Numbered from the stretch's first letter, positions 21,418 to 33,793 are shown. The stretch: 64,000 bases of DNA from Cephalopachus bancanus (GCA_027257055.1 JAPVLO010000617.1:806001-870000); one strand, 5' to 3'. The notes: generated by a model not told the origin, from the letters alone. Made by a program: numbers and translations.

Positions 21418-21748
21418 CACATTATTATTATTATTATTATTATTTTTGAGTTGGAGTCTCACTCTGCCACTCAGACTGGAGTGCAGTGGCCGGGAGCGGC
21501 CACCGGAGACTCGATCTGCTGGGCTCCGGCGATCCTTCCGCCTCAGTCTTCCAAGTAGTCCGCCTCAGTCTTCCAAGTAGCTGGAACTGTAGGCGCCCGG
21601 CCACCACGCCCGGCTAATTTTTTGATTTATTGCAGAGATGAGGTCTTGCCAAGTTGCCCAGGCGGGTCTCGCACCCGCGGGCTCAGGCAATCCACTCACC
21701 TCAGCCTCCCAAAGCGCGGGATTACAGGCTGAGCCACCAAGCCCGGTT
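21418..21748 (-). mobile_element. Alu with inverted hairpin loop and 22-bp duplication
   Basis: An (ATT)n tail then gagttggagtctcactctg ... aagcccggtt. Two oddities: the right-arm hairpin loop reads in the opposite orientation to every other minus-strand copy (21486-21503), and tccgcctcagtcttcc..tag is tandemly duplicated (21537-21580). Confidence 0.96.
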
Positions 21749-22554
21749 AAAAAAAGAACATTATAAATCGACAGATAAGGCACTGATGTTTAGAAAGGTC
21801 AAGCCACTTGCCCAAGGTCACACACCTGGCAAGTGGGATTCCAGAATCCCACCGGTATCTGACAGGGAAGACCAGGGCTCCTAACTCTGGGACTAAGTGG
21901 CCTCACACGACTCACACATATGTCCCATGTCACCACGAAGCGCTCCGTCGTCTGCCCATACCCTAACTTTTTGCCCGAGAGACGCGGTTTGTAGGCTGTG
22001 TCCCCCAATCCATGCCTCCAATCAGATTGCGCACTTCTGGAGGGCAGAGACCAGTTCGGTCAGTTACACATCATCGGGGCTCAGTAGACTGTTTTGGAGG
22101 AAGGACACTCCGAGGGGGCCAGAAAGGGGAGTGTCCGTTAGTAAAAACAGGTGCCGAAGGAGGAAGATGGAGACAGGGACAGGAACACGCCTTTCCCAAT
22201 GAATGGCCTCCTGGGCCTGCGGGAGGAGCTGGGGCCGGAACAGGATTCCGTCCCGGACTGGGATTCTCCGTGGAGCTCGGGGTCACGCCCAAAGACGCGG
22301 GCCCCCAAGAACAAGGTACCTCCGCGTTCCCAGCAGGAGAGGCCACCGAGGCGCGTAGCCTCAAGCGCCGACACGTCCCGGGCCGGCTGTGACGGCGACA
22401 GAGGGCCCCGGCGCACCGCAGATGAGGGGTGTGGCCTCTGCCTTTCGCGGCTCCGCGACGCCGGGCGGTGGGGGTCTTCCAGGCCGGCTCCCATCGCCGC
22501 CCTTCGTGAGAGGCCCCGGCTGTGCCTCATCGGCGGAGTCCGGCCCCGGCTAGC

Positions 22555-22580
22555 CGGACCCCGCGAGGGCAGAAAGGTGA
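22555..22580 (+). other. Candidate 5' splice site A (exon end 22576)
   Basis: Agaaag/gtgagc at 22571-22582 is a near-consensus donor. It implies a first exon reaching leftward into the island and a start of transcription before about 22.5 kb. Sequence-only prediction. Confidence 0.4.
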
Positions 22581-22754
22581 GCGCCGCGCGGACATCGGCC
22601 AGCTTCCCGCAGCCGGAACTCCCTTCCCCGCTCGCGCAAGCCCGCAGTCGCCCTCCCGCCGAGCCCCTCCCCTCTTGCCTCCTGCGCGGGGCCTCGGGGG
22701 CGGAACGAGTCTCAATACCGCGCGAGAGTTCCGCCCAAATCCCGCGAGAGTTGA

Positions 22755-22902
22755 CCGCTGCCGCCGCCTCTTACGTCTTTCCCTTTGACAAGTCGCTGCC
22801 GCTGCAGCAAAAATAAAGGACGCGGCCGTCGCCACCGCTGCCGAGCCGGGCTCGGGCCGCCGGAGCCGCGCCCCACCCCTGCCAGCTCCGGAGCAGCGTA
22901 CG
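22755..22902 (+). other. Candidate untranslated first exon B
   Basis: From the CGCGAGAGTT motifs to a possible donor gtacg/gtaacg at 22902/22903, including ctgccgctgcagc and gccgtcgccaccgctgcc, typical of GC-rich 5' UTRs. No ATG begins a convincing coding frame before the donor. The donor is weaker than the one at 22576. Confidence 0.35.
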
Positions 22903-23627
22903 GTAACGCATCAGCTTCGGGCCTCCGGGCCGCCCGCGCCTGGGCTCGGCCAGCCGCGCCAGGCCGAGCGGGGCCGTTCTGGGGCCGCCGCCGAGCGGGG
23001 CTGGCGGGGTCCTGGGTGGGCGGTCGGCGGAGCTGCGGGAGCCTCTCGGCGCGCGGCGGCCTCTGAACCCAGAGGCCTCTCGCCCCCCGGGCACCATCCG
23101 AGCCGCGCTCGAAGTCGAGCCGCCCGCCAGAGACAGCCGAGGGACCCGCCCCTCCAGCGACTGGCCGGCGGGGCCCCTCGGCCCCTCGGGGGTCGCGTCT
23201 GTGACCTTCGACCTCGTTCCTGTATCCGAGGCGAGCGCCCCTCCCCCACCCGAGTCCGGGCAGAGGGGCGGCGGCCCTACTTTCTCGGGGTCCCGGGAGG
23301 GCCGCGAGCCCTGTGCCCATCGGCCCCCTTTGGAGGGGAGGTTGGGACCATGCGTCTTCCTCCTGTCCTGGGTGGGGGCGGCTCTTCATTTGTTTAACCT
23401 TTCTTTAGATCGCCCGCCTTGGTACAGTAACTAAGTGTAAAGCCCTTGCTCCTGGGAGGGGAGGCGAGGCGAGGCGCATTGTTTGGTCTGCAGGGTGGGA
23501 TCAGGATGATGAGAATGACAGGCGCTGCCCTAGGGACCACGGTGACATCTTTTCTGTGATGGTTGGCAGGTTCCTGGGAGACTCAGGACAAGCGCTGTAC
23601 CATCTCTCCCAGGAGGTTATGTAAAAG

Positions 23628-23644
23628 ACGTGCTCTCTCGCTCG

Positions 23645-23687
<43 letters not shown>
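23628..23687. repeat. (CT)n microsatellite
   Basis: A gctctctcgctcgcgcgc lead passes into an uninterrupted CT run, then cagagagc, at the downstream shoulder of the CpG island. Confidence 0.97.
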
Positions 23688-23689
23688 AG

Positions 23690-25239
23690 AGCTGGAAAAC
23701 ACGGGGACCGATCTGCCTTAGTCCATATTAAAAAGTCCATAATGTTTAGAAAATATAGGTAATCTAATAATAGGAATAACAAATCTGAACACTTTCACCC
23801 ATCTTTGTGATTCCATCCCCAGAGATAGCGTCTCATGGTTAACATTTTGGTGTGTTTCTTAACAGACCCACATATCTTTTTTCCAAATAGTACTTGGCTC
23901 ATGCTTGCATGGGATGGCCCTCATTCTATATGTCTTCCAAAAATGACTTATTTTATTTGAATCATTTCTTTGGCCTGCTTGACAAAAACTGGCTTGTTGT
24001 TCATGATCACGGGCTATACTCTATTATCACTATCTCTTTTGTTGGGCCCCTTTCCAAAGTGATTGTTAGTTAAGTGGTTTTTAAAATTAAACGTTAAAAA
24101 ATTATGTTTGGATCTGGTACGTAAGTATGTATTTTTACAATTCTGTTTACGATGGTTGCTCAAAGAGGGGCAGTTATTTGTGAAATGCCAAAGAAACGAT
24201 GGTTATTCATACTGAGAAGAAAACTGTTTACTTCAAGGTTTTATAAAATTAATTTCCACTAGTTATTTTTAGATCAAAATGGTTATGTGACATTATTTCA
24301 TAGTGCTTTTTGTGATTAGCATGAGATGGGCATGTGCCTTTGATATGTATGTTGCCATGTCTGTTGTTTATACAAGCAAAATGGAGTGTCTTAGATGCCT
24401 GTATTATGTATAAATGTTCATATATACACACTCATTTGTATTCTGCACCTGTACACATTTATATATCTTGAAAGTGAGTTAAAATGTATTGTTATATTAT
24501 TTGAGAAAAGACTGCATTAGGTAGGGCAAAGAACAGTCATAACACTTCTCTCAAATCACATGACAGGATTGTGTGGCAGAATGAGATATCTAGGGAGGTT
24601 GGAAATCTGGAAGCTTTTAAAAATAGGATAGGTTGTCATTTGTCTGGGGTTGTTGTCATTGGAATGGATTAAATGGCCTATTAAGGCCTTTTGTAATTCT
24701 AAACTTTTATGACTTTTGCTTCCCCAAGGCTCTTATCACTTTGTTTCTTAAATTTCCAGTCATGCCATTTGCATGTGACACATCCATCCATTTGCTGGTC
24801 ATGTATTTCACAATGCAGGCATCCTGATGTGCATGAGGAGAAAGCAAATGTAAATGCATTACTTAATCTGCTTATTAATGTAGACATCTCCTGAAAAGGA
24901 ATTTCAGAGTATGTGTTGTTGATTGGACTGAATTGGTTAGTAGAGGATGCAAATAATAACTAGTAATACGTTTCTGATGTCCAAAACATTTTTTCTCAAA
25001 AAAGCAATAATAAGTACTCCTTCTTAATATTTGAAATAGGTTTAAAAATAAAAGAGAAAGGACTGGGTACATTGAAAAGTCCATCTTTTAAAATTCAGAT
25101 CTTAAAGTGATGATAATAATGACATTGTGGTTTGGGATATGGGAGAAGTTTGTGTTAAAATAAAAGCAAACTTATGAAGCAAATTTGAATTTTATAGTTG
25201 AAGAACTGTATAATAACAAGTAACAAACTTACTATAATT
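23690..25239. other. Unassigned AT-rich 1.5 kb
   Basis: No exon recognised. A short stretch near 23,820-23,960 (catggttaacattttggtg) resembles an old L1-type 3' region but is too decayed to name. Confidence 0.45.
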
Positions 25240-25253
25240 TATTGAAGATAATT

Positions 25254-25522
25254 TTTTTTTTTTGAGTCAGAGCCTAATTCTGTCACCCAGGCTGGAGTGC
25301 ATTGGTGTGATTACAACTCATTGCAGCCTTGACCTCAGCCTCCCAAATAGCTGGGACTACAGACACACGCCATCACACCTGGCTAATTTTTGGATTTTTT
25401 TTGGTAGAGATGGGATCTCATTGTGTTGCCCAGGCTGGTCTTGAACTCCTGGACTCAGGCAGTTCTCTTGCCTTGACCTCTCAGAGTGCTGGGATTCCAG
25501 GCATGAGCCACTGTGCCTGGCC
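25254..25522 (-). mobile_element. Old AluJ-like element
   Basis: Gagtcagagcctaattctg ... ctgtgcctggcc with the ancestral gatttttttt-g linker. Target tattgaagataatt at 25240-25253 and 25523-25536. The right arm is shortened between gccttgacc and tcagcctccc. Confidence 0.95.
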
Positions 25523-25536
25523 TATTGAAGATAATT

Positions 25537-25821
25537 GTTTTTTTTTTTTTTTGAGTTGGAGTCTCTGTCGCCCAGACTGGAGTGCAGTGGCCGCTCCCAG
25601 CCACCGCAGCCTCGACCTGCTGGGCTCCGGCGATCCTTCCACCTCAGCCTTCCGAGTAGCCAGAATTACAGGCATGCGCTACCACGCCCGGCTGATTTTT
25701 TGATTTATTGTAGAGATGAGGTCTCGCTGCCCAGGCGGGTCTCGAACCTGCGGGCTCAGGCAATCCACTCACCTCAGCCTCCCAAAGGCGCGGGATTACA
25801 GGCTGAGCCACCGAGCCCAGC
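25537..25821 (-). mobile_element. Alu, youngest group
   Basis: Gagttggagtctctgtcgcc ... gagcccagc, with short junction and T-arm-like gcgggtctcgaacctgc. It lies immediately after the target repeat of the older Alu. Confidence 0.96.
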
Positions 25822-26121
25822 TTTTTTTTTTTTTTTTTTTTTAAGATGGAGTCTCACTCCGTTGCCCAGGCTAGAGTACAGTGGCATGCTCACGTCCACC
25901 CCAGCGTCAACCTGCTGGACTCAGGCGATCCTTCCACCTCAGCCTTCCAAGTAACCAGAACTATAGGCGTGTGCTACCACACCCGGCTAATTTTTGATTT
26001 ATTGTAGTGATGAGATCTCACCAAGTTGCCCAGGCTGGTTTCGAACCCATGGGCTCAGGCAATCCTCTTACCTCGGGCTCCCAAAGTGCTGAGATTATAG
26101 ACTTGAGCCACTGCACCCAGC
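25822..26121 (-). mobile_element. Alu, intermediate
   Basis: Long T run, agatggagtctcactccg ... actgcacccagc, right arm with accccagcgtcaacctg. Third member of a head-to-tail trio. Confidence 0.94.
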
Positions 26122-26256
26122 TGATAGTTTTTTATTATAACTAAAATTTTGGCTTAACAGATACATAAAATGCATTGTTATGAGCACATACTGCAGATTA
26201 TCTTGATGTTGAAAACAAAAAAAAAATGGTTAAATCATTTAAAAAGAAGTGTCTAA

Positions 26257-26548
26257 CCGGGCTCGGTGGCTCAGCCTGTAATCCCGCGCCTTTGGGAGGC
26301 TGAGGTGAGTGGATTGCCTGAGCCCGCGGGTTTGAGACCCGCCTGGGCAGCGAGACCTCATCTCTACAATAAATCAAAAAAAATCAGCCGGGCGTGGTAG
26401 CACATGCCTGTAATTCCGGCTACTCGGAAGGCTGAGGCGGAAGGATCGCCGGAGCCCAGCAGGTCGAGGCTGCGGTGGCCGGGAGCGGCCACTGCACTCC
26501 AGTCTGGGCGACCGAGTGAGACTGCAACTCAAAAAAAAATAAAAAAAG
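26257..26548 (+). mobile_element. Alu, full length, youngest group
   Basis: Ccgggctcggtggctcagcc ... gactgcaactc. Perfect 16-bp duplication aaaaagaagtgtctaa at 26241-26256 and 26549-26564. Confidence 0.98.
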
Positions 26549-26729
26549 AAAAAGAAGTGTCTAAAGCTAGTAGTCACATCTGTTAGCATTTTTTTAAACT
26601 ACAAAAAGTACAAAAAAGGAGCATAAAATAGGTAATTTACTTACTAGATGCCAGATCTCGTTTTTATGATTATAGTTTGTTCTGCTGTCACTCATTGGAC
26701 CCTCTAAATTGATGGGTATGCTAAATTTC

Positions 26730-27031
26730 TTCTTTCTTTTTTTTTTTGAGTTGGAGTCTCACTCTGTCACCCAGACTGAAGTGCAGTGGCATTATCCCGG
26801 CCACCGCAGCCTCGACCTGCTGGGCTCCGGCGATCCTTCAGCCTCAGCCTTCCAAGTAGCTGGAAATACAGGAGCGCGCTACCACGCCCGACTAATTTTT
26901 TTGATTTATTGTAGAGATGAAGTCTTGCCAAGTTGCCCAGGCGGGTCTCGAACCCGTGGGCTCAGGCAATTCACTCACCTCGGCCTCCCAAAGTGCGGGA
27001 TTACAGACTGAGCCACCGAGCCCGGCCTGGG
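26730..27031 (-). mobile_element. Alu, young
   Basis: Gagttggagtctcactctg ... gagcccggcctgg, longer junction. Target atgctaaatttc at 26718-26729 and 27032-27043. The right-arm hairpin is broken (gtggcattatcccggcc). Confidence 0.96.
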
Positions 27032-27626
27032 GATGCTAAATTTCATATGAAATCCTTGAGCAAGGAAATATGACAGTTGCATCAGATGATTGATGTATTT
27101 TATTTATTTTTAATGATTTAATTTGAAATAATGTTACACTTACAGAAAAGTTGCAAATATAGTACAGAGTTCTTACATACTCTTCCCTAAACATCCCTTA
27201 ATGTCGATAACTGATATAATTATAGTACAATTACCAAAGCCAGGAAATTAGCATTGGTATATCATTAACTAGACTATAGACGTATTTGAATTTCACCAGT
27301 TTTTCCCCTCAATAGCTTTTTGTCTGTTCCACAATCTGATCTAAGTTTCCACATTGCATTTAGTCGTTGTGTCTTAGTTTCCTCCAGTCTCTGACAGTTC
27401 CTAAGTTTTCGTTGTTCTTTATCACCTTGTCACTTTTGATAAGTACTTTTCAGTTATTTTGCAGGATTTATTTTATTTTGGGTTTGTCTGATGTTTTTCA
27501 CATGGTTAACTTGAGGTTATGTATGTTTTATAAGAAAACTACAGAAGTGATGTTGTGTCCTCAACTCATCATGTTAGGAGTACATGGTGTTGATAGCTAG
27601 TGATATTTTAACCTTGATTTGCTTTT

Positions 27627-27914
27627 GTTTTTTTCTGAGTCAGAGTCTCTCTGTCACCTAGGCTGGAGTGCAGTGCCACACTCACGGCTACTGCAGCCTC
27701 AACCTGCTGGGCTCAGTTGATCTTTCTGCCTCAGCCTTCCCAGTAGCTGAAACTACAGGCACGCACCACCATGCTCGGCTAATTTTTTGATTTATTGTAG
27801 AGATGAGGTCTCGCCAAGTTGCCTAGGCTGGTTTCGAACCTGAGGACTCAGACAATCCTCTCACCTTGGCCTCTCAAAGTGCTGGGATTATAGGTGTGAG
27901 CCACTGCACCCAGT
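27627..27914 (-). mobile_element. Alu, intermediate
   Basis: Gagtcagagtctctctgtc ... actgcacccagtc, inserted in the L1M sequence, which resumes with gacttgtttgttaagg. Confidence 0.94.
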
Positions 27915-28205
27915 CGACTTGTTTGTTAAGGTGACTTCTGTTGGATTCTTCACAGTCAAGTCACTAGTCTTCCTTTTGTTGTAGATACAGATCTTGGGGA
28001 GATACTTTTGGGACTATGGGGAAATACAGTCTTGCCTCAAGCTTTTTCCTATTGATTTTAACATCCATTGGTGAATCTTGTCTGTAACAGTTAATACTGT
28101 GATGTTTGGCTAATGGTGATTTTTGTATTTTCCTCATTCCTTCTATATTTATTAATTAAAATTCTTTTGTAAGAGAGAGATGGCCTCTCTTCCTCATATA
28201 TATAT

Positions 28206-28259
28206 TCAATTATTTATTCATTCATTCATTCATTCATTCATTTATTTATTTATTTATTT
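28206..28259. repeat. (ATTC)n/(ATTT)n tetranucleotide tract
   Basis: Six or so attc units then attt units, grown from the tail of the adjoining Alus. Confidence 0.93.
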
Positions 28260-28540
28260 TTCAGTTGGAGTCTCACTCTGTCACCCAGACTGGAGTGCCG
28301 TGGCCGCTCCCAGCCACCGCAGCCTTGACCTGCTGGGCTCCTGTGATCCTTCCACCTCAGCCTTCCGAGTAGCCGGAATTATAGGCGCGTGCTACCACGC
28401 CTGGCTAATTTTTTGATTTATTGTAGAGATGAGGTCTCGCCAAGTTGTCCAAGCGGGTGTCGAACCTGCGGACTCAGGCAATCCACTCACCTCAGCCTCC
28501 CAAAGATGTGGGATTACAGGCTGAGCCACCGAGCCCGGCT
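28260..28540 (-). mobile_element. Alu, young, inserted in an Alu tail
   Basis: Cagttggagtctcactctg ... gagcccggct. The flanking atttatttattt repeats on both sides indicate insertion in the tail of the older Alu that follows. Confidence 0.95.
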
Positions 28541-28848
<308 letters not shown>

Positions 28849-29410
28849 TCAATTATTTGTTTATATGAGTGTATTCTCGTGAGTATTTATTTTATTCTGT
28901 GGGTTATAATTCAATACTATCATTATTTATTTCATTGCTCAGACTGTTCTAAATTTGGTCTTTTGGAGTGCTTTCAGATTGGCCCCCACCCTTTTCCAAG
29001 CACTTGTTTATATCCTGGGGCCACAGACTATTCCATGCCTATCTTATTTTTCCTGCTTCAGTCCTGGAATCAGCTGTTTCTACAAGGAGCTCTGGTTTCC
29101 TTTTTTTGGAGAATACTATTTAAAATCAAGATCTGTATACTTGGTAGGTTTATTGGGGTGATATCATTTCTAAGTCTTCGGATGACAGAACTGGGAAATA
29201 TATGTTTATATACTAACCCATGTGAGCATACACACCTATCCATATTTCTGTATCTATTAAAAACCTGGCACACACTATTCCAGTCCAACACTACCAAGTT
29301 CATTCTAACCTTTTCTCTTTCCTTATTTGTAACTTCTATCCTTGTCATATCTGGCTCTCATTATCTAAAATATGCTCAGTTACTTATTCACTTCTAAAAT
29401 ACACATCAAG

Positions 29411-29706
29411 CCGGGCTCGGTGGCTCAGCCTGTAATCCCGCGCCTTTGGGAGGCTGAGGTGAGTGGATTGCCTGAGCCCGCGGGTTCGAGACCCGCCTGG
29501 GCAGCGAGACCTCATCTCTACACTAAATCAAAAAATCAGCCGGGCGTGGTAGCGCATGCCTGTAATTCCAGCCACTTGGAAGGCTGAGGTGGAAGGATCG
29601 CCGGAGCCCAGCAGGTTGAGGCTGCGGTGGCTCTGAGCGGCCACTGCACTCCAGTCCGGGTGACAGAGTGAGACTCCAACTCAAAATAAAATAAAATAAA
29701 ATAAAA
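29411..29706 (+). mobile_element. Alu, full length, youngest group
   Basis: Ccgggctcggtggctcagcc ... ctccaactc, tail (aaaat)n. Perfect 16-bp duplication taaaatacacatcaag at 29395-29410 and 29707-29722. Confidence 0.98.
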
Positions 29707-29722
29707 TAAAATACACATCAAG

Positions 29723-30169
29723 TGGTTAAAAATTGCTAACCTATCCTTGATAAGAAACATTTTCACTGATTAGAGTATTTGTATATAGTTATTTTTTTCT
29801 TTAACCTTACAGTATCTAGGCAAAATTCTGTTTTCCAAAGTTATGTGGGTTACTTATTTTCTTCCCCATTTCTTTAATTTATGTCATTCATCTGTAATGT
29901 AGTTAGGTTCATTTATTACTGTTGTATTCCATTTTGGGTTCCCGGAGTCCTGGTTCATTTGTAATTATGATTATTTTTTGGTATCTGAAACATAGTTACT
30001 AAACAGTACTACTACTAAATACTACCACATACCATCCTTGTAAGAAATTGAGAAAATATTCATTCCCACTGTTGTCTGTGTTCTGTGCTTCAGATGAGAA
30101 GGCCCAGTTGAGAAAGATCATTGGCATTACAGTCACATCTGTTTTTTACCTCTTTTTTTAAACTTTACT
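29723..30169. other. Unassigned sequence
   Basis: No gene or repeat recognised. Confidence 0.4.
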
Positions 30170-30330
30170 CCTTGGAAGAGTGATGTCAGGCAAGTCTTAA
30201 TCTCTTAGCTTCAGTTTCCTGATCTATAAAATGGAAATAATAGTAGTTGCTACTTCACAGGGCGGATGTGAGAATTCAATTAAAAAATCTTTCCCATCTA
30301 TATTTATGTAGTGCTATGGCTTTAAATGCT
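30170..30330 (+). mobile_element. MIR
   Basis: Gatgtcaggcaagtcttaatc, agtttcctgatctataaaatg and cacagggcggatgtgag follow the MIR core. Confidence 0.75.
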
Positions 30331-30338
30331 ATCTACCC

Positions 30339-30882
30339 TGGGTGCCAAAAAATGTTTACATGTTTTAAGAGGTGCTATCTATGTATTAACTTTTCAAAGT
30401 TGGATTGAATTACGGTATTGATGTGTGATATGACATATGCTCAAAAGATGGCGTTAATCAAATGAATGCTAGTGTCACCATGTGACAGGCAGGACAAAGA
30501 AAATGGCAGAAGCACAGTTGTCGTTTGAAGAGTGCAAGACCATTTTGAAGTGGTTATGGAACTACAATGACAGTGGAGGTATGAATATGCAACTGAACCT
30601 CCAACGTGCCTAACGATTACATGCATTTGTGATAAGTTTAACGTGTGGTCCTGTATGTGTTGTGCACAAGGTAAGATCTAGGAGGCCTTGCACAGCAATA
30701 AGTCCTGCAGTAGTTCGCCGTCATCAGAATTGTTTGGACACTGATGGTAACTACTTTGAGCATCTCTTGTAATTGCAGAAGTCAAACGTGACCTGGATTT
30801 ATCTATTATTATTGGTGTATATTGAGTATTATAATTTTAATACAGTTTTTTTCTTGCTTAAAATGTGTGTACCCTCTGTATA
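30339..30882 (+). mobile_element. MARNA-like mariner remnant, internally deleted
   Basis: Left end gggtgccaaaaaatg ... ttttaaga and right end cttgcttaaaatgtg ... gtaccc are degraded inverted repeats. Inside, the + strand from 30503 encodes a 36-codon start (MAEAQLSFEECKTILKWLW), then after a frameshift TEPPTCLTIT and DKF, the helix-turn-helix region of a mariner-type transposase. RRHQNCLDTDGNYFEHLL near the 3' end matches the family's C-terminus. The DDE catalytic middle is deleted, so it is inactive. Confidence 0.75.
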
Positions 30883-30889
30883 TGTCTAT

Positions 30890-32190
<1,301 letters not shown>

Positions 32191-32520
32191 CTGCAGAGTA
32201 AAATTGTCTCTGAATTAGATTAAGTGATTCTACTTTTTTTTCTGTTTTAAGCTAAAGGAGAACTGTTTAATCAGTTAGATAACGTTGTGCATTTTTTTTT
32301 TACATTGGATACTTACATGTGAATTTAGGATTGTAAATTTATAACACGTGGTAGGTAATGTGTAAAAAACAAACTTGAATTTTTAGATCTTGTGCTTGTT
32401 TCAAGTATTTAAGGTAATCATGGTTGTCCTCTAATTTTAATGGTAATAATGCTAATATAGTAGTAATATTTCCTCTTGTTTCTGGAAAGTTGTTTTTTTT
32501 TCACTTTAAACTCTTGATTT
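32191..32520. other. Unassigned sequence
   Basis: No gene or repeat recognised. Confidence 0.4.
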
Positions 32521-32535
32521 AAAGTCTCTGAAGCT

Positions 32536-32826
32536 GGCCGGGGTCTGTGGCTCAGCCTGTACTTCCAGCACTTTGGGAGGCTGGGGTAAGGGGATTGCCT
32601 GAGCCTGCGAGTTCAAGACCAGCCCGGACAACTTGGTGAGACCTCATTTCTACAATAAATTAAAAAAAAAATTATCCAGGCGTGGTAGCAGGTACCTGTA
32701 GTTCCAGCTAGTTGGAAGGCTGAGGTATACCAATTGTGGAGCCCTGCAGGTCGACACTGGGGTGGCCGTGAGTGTGTCACTGCATTCTAGCCTGAGGGAT
32801 ATAGTGAGACTCCAACTAAAAAAAAA
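32536..32826 (+). mobile_element. Alu, intermediate
   Basis: Ggccggggtctgtggctcagcc ... ctccaactaaaa. Target aaagtctctgaagct at 32521-32535 and, one change, 32827-32841. Confidence 0.96.
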
Positions 32827-32842
32827 AAAGTCTCTGAAACTG

Positions 32843-32925
32843 GTAACAGTGGCATGCCAATAGTCCCAGTTACTCAGGAGGCTGAGGTGGGAGGATCACA
32901 TAGTGAGACCCCATCTCAAAAAAGA
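32843..32925 (+). mobile_element. Alu fragment with internal deletion
   Basis: Gtggcatgccaatagtccc ... gggaggatcacatagtgagacc ... atctcaaaa joins right-arm start to arm end, directly after the preceding Alu's target repeat. Confidence 0.75.
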
Positions 32926-33434
32926 ATGTACACAATTTCTGTTGATTTTGACTTTTTTGAGATACATTGTTGTTCGGCCCTTTTTTCCCCCTCAACTTAA
33001 TGTAGTAGCATTTGTAGAAGCCTTTTAAAATTTTGCCATATTTTAAGACTTTAGTCACTATATCATAAAACTCTTTGGTCATAGACAGTTTTATGTGATA
33101 CATTTCAAATAAGAGCCTTGATAACTGATGGTGTTGGAAATGGATGGTCTAACCTAGAACTAGGAATATTTGTTATCTGTGTGGTGATATAATTTAAAAG
33201 CATAGGAGGTAGTATCTTTTATATAAGGTGTCATTGAACTTTTTTATATAACCTAGTATCCAGTCATATATAATAAAATTGTGTCAGTAATATGATAATA
33301 GTTTCTGCTCTCTCAAAATTGCTCGTCTTTTGAAAAGAATGAGTGGTGGAGAATGATGGAGAGGTGTGTAATTTAGTGATGGTGATGTGGGGTGTGGTAG
33401 ACAGATGCACATATAAAGGAGTAATACTTGCAAA
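32926..33434. other. Unassigned sequence
   Basis: No gene or repeat recognised. Confidence 0.4.
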
Positions 33435-33793
33435 TACTTATTGAGCATTTACTGTAAAGACACTGTTCTAAGCAATTTCATGTATTTTAAAATTTTTATT
33501 TATTTTTAATTTGGCAGATAAAATTGTATGTATTTCTCATGTACATGAAGTTTTGAAGTATATGTATACTGTGGAATCACTAAATCTAGTTAATGTATGC
33601 ATCACTTCACATGGCCACAATTTTTGTGGTGAGAACACTTAAAACCCACTCTCTTAGCATTTTTTCATGTATTATTTAAACTACGTTTAAACCTAGGAGA
33701 TAACCTTTTATTCGGAGGTGAGGAAATTGAAACACAGAGAGGCTAAATAACTTGCCCAAGATCACACAGCTATTAAGTGATACAGACTGGATG
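33435..33793 (-). mobile_element. MIR interrupted by an L1 3' fragment
   Basis: Ttattgagcatttactg ... cactgttctaagc (33435-33475) continues after the insert as ggtgaggaaattgaaacac ... acttgcccaagatcac. This is one antisense MIR. Confidence 0.85.
33487..33663 (-). mobile_element. 5'-truncated L1 fragment in MIR
   Basis: Ttggcagataaaattgtatg, gaagtatatgtatactgtgg and tgtggtgagaacacttaaaac are the antisense of an L1 3' end. Target tttcatgtatt at 33476-33486 and 33664-33674. Confidence 0.85.

Larger units (their letters stand above)
21215..21880 (-). mobile_element. MIR split by L1 and Alu insertions
   Basis: Gagctttacatgcattttac ... ataatattatacccgatctc (21215-21290) and aaaggtcaagccacttgcc ... 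caagtgggattccag (about 21775-21880) are the two ends of one antisense MIR. Confidence 0.65.
22150..23400. promoter_or_regulatory. CpG island, probable housekeeping promoter
   Basis: GC- and CpG-rich against an AT-rich background, and free of repeats. It has two CGCGAGAGTT motifs (22721-22730, 22743-22752) 22 bp apart, a GGGGGCGG Sp1-like site at about 22695, and a cttacgtct CRE-like half site followed by tttcccttt just downstream. No TATA box. Long open frames here cross both strands and follow from GC content, so no protein is claimed. The gene is not identified. Confidence 0.85.

Noticed and set aside
21486..21503. Palindrome considered as a transcription-factor operator
   Set aside because: It coincides with the Alu right-arm hairpin present in dozens of copies.
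22151..22816. 221-codon and 225-codon open frames in the CpG island
   Set aside because: Both strands are open because GC-rich DNA has few stops; composition is arginine/proline/alanine-rich without a recognisable domain.
28206..28259. Short regular repeats considered as a CRISPR-like array
   Set aside because: Four-base units without spacers; a microsatellite grown from an Alu tail.
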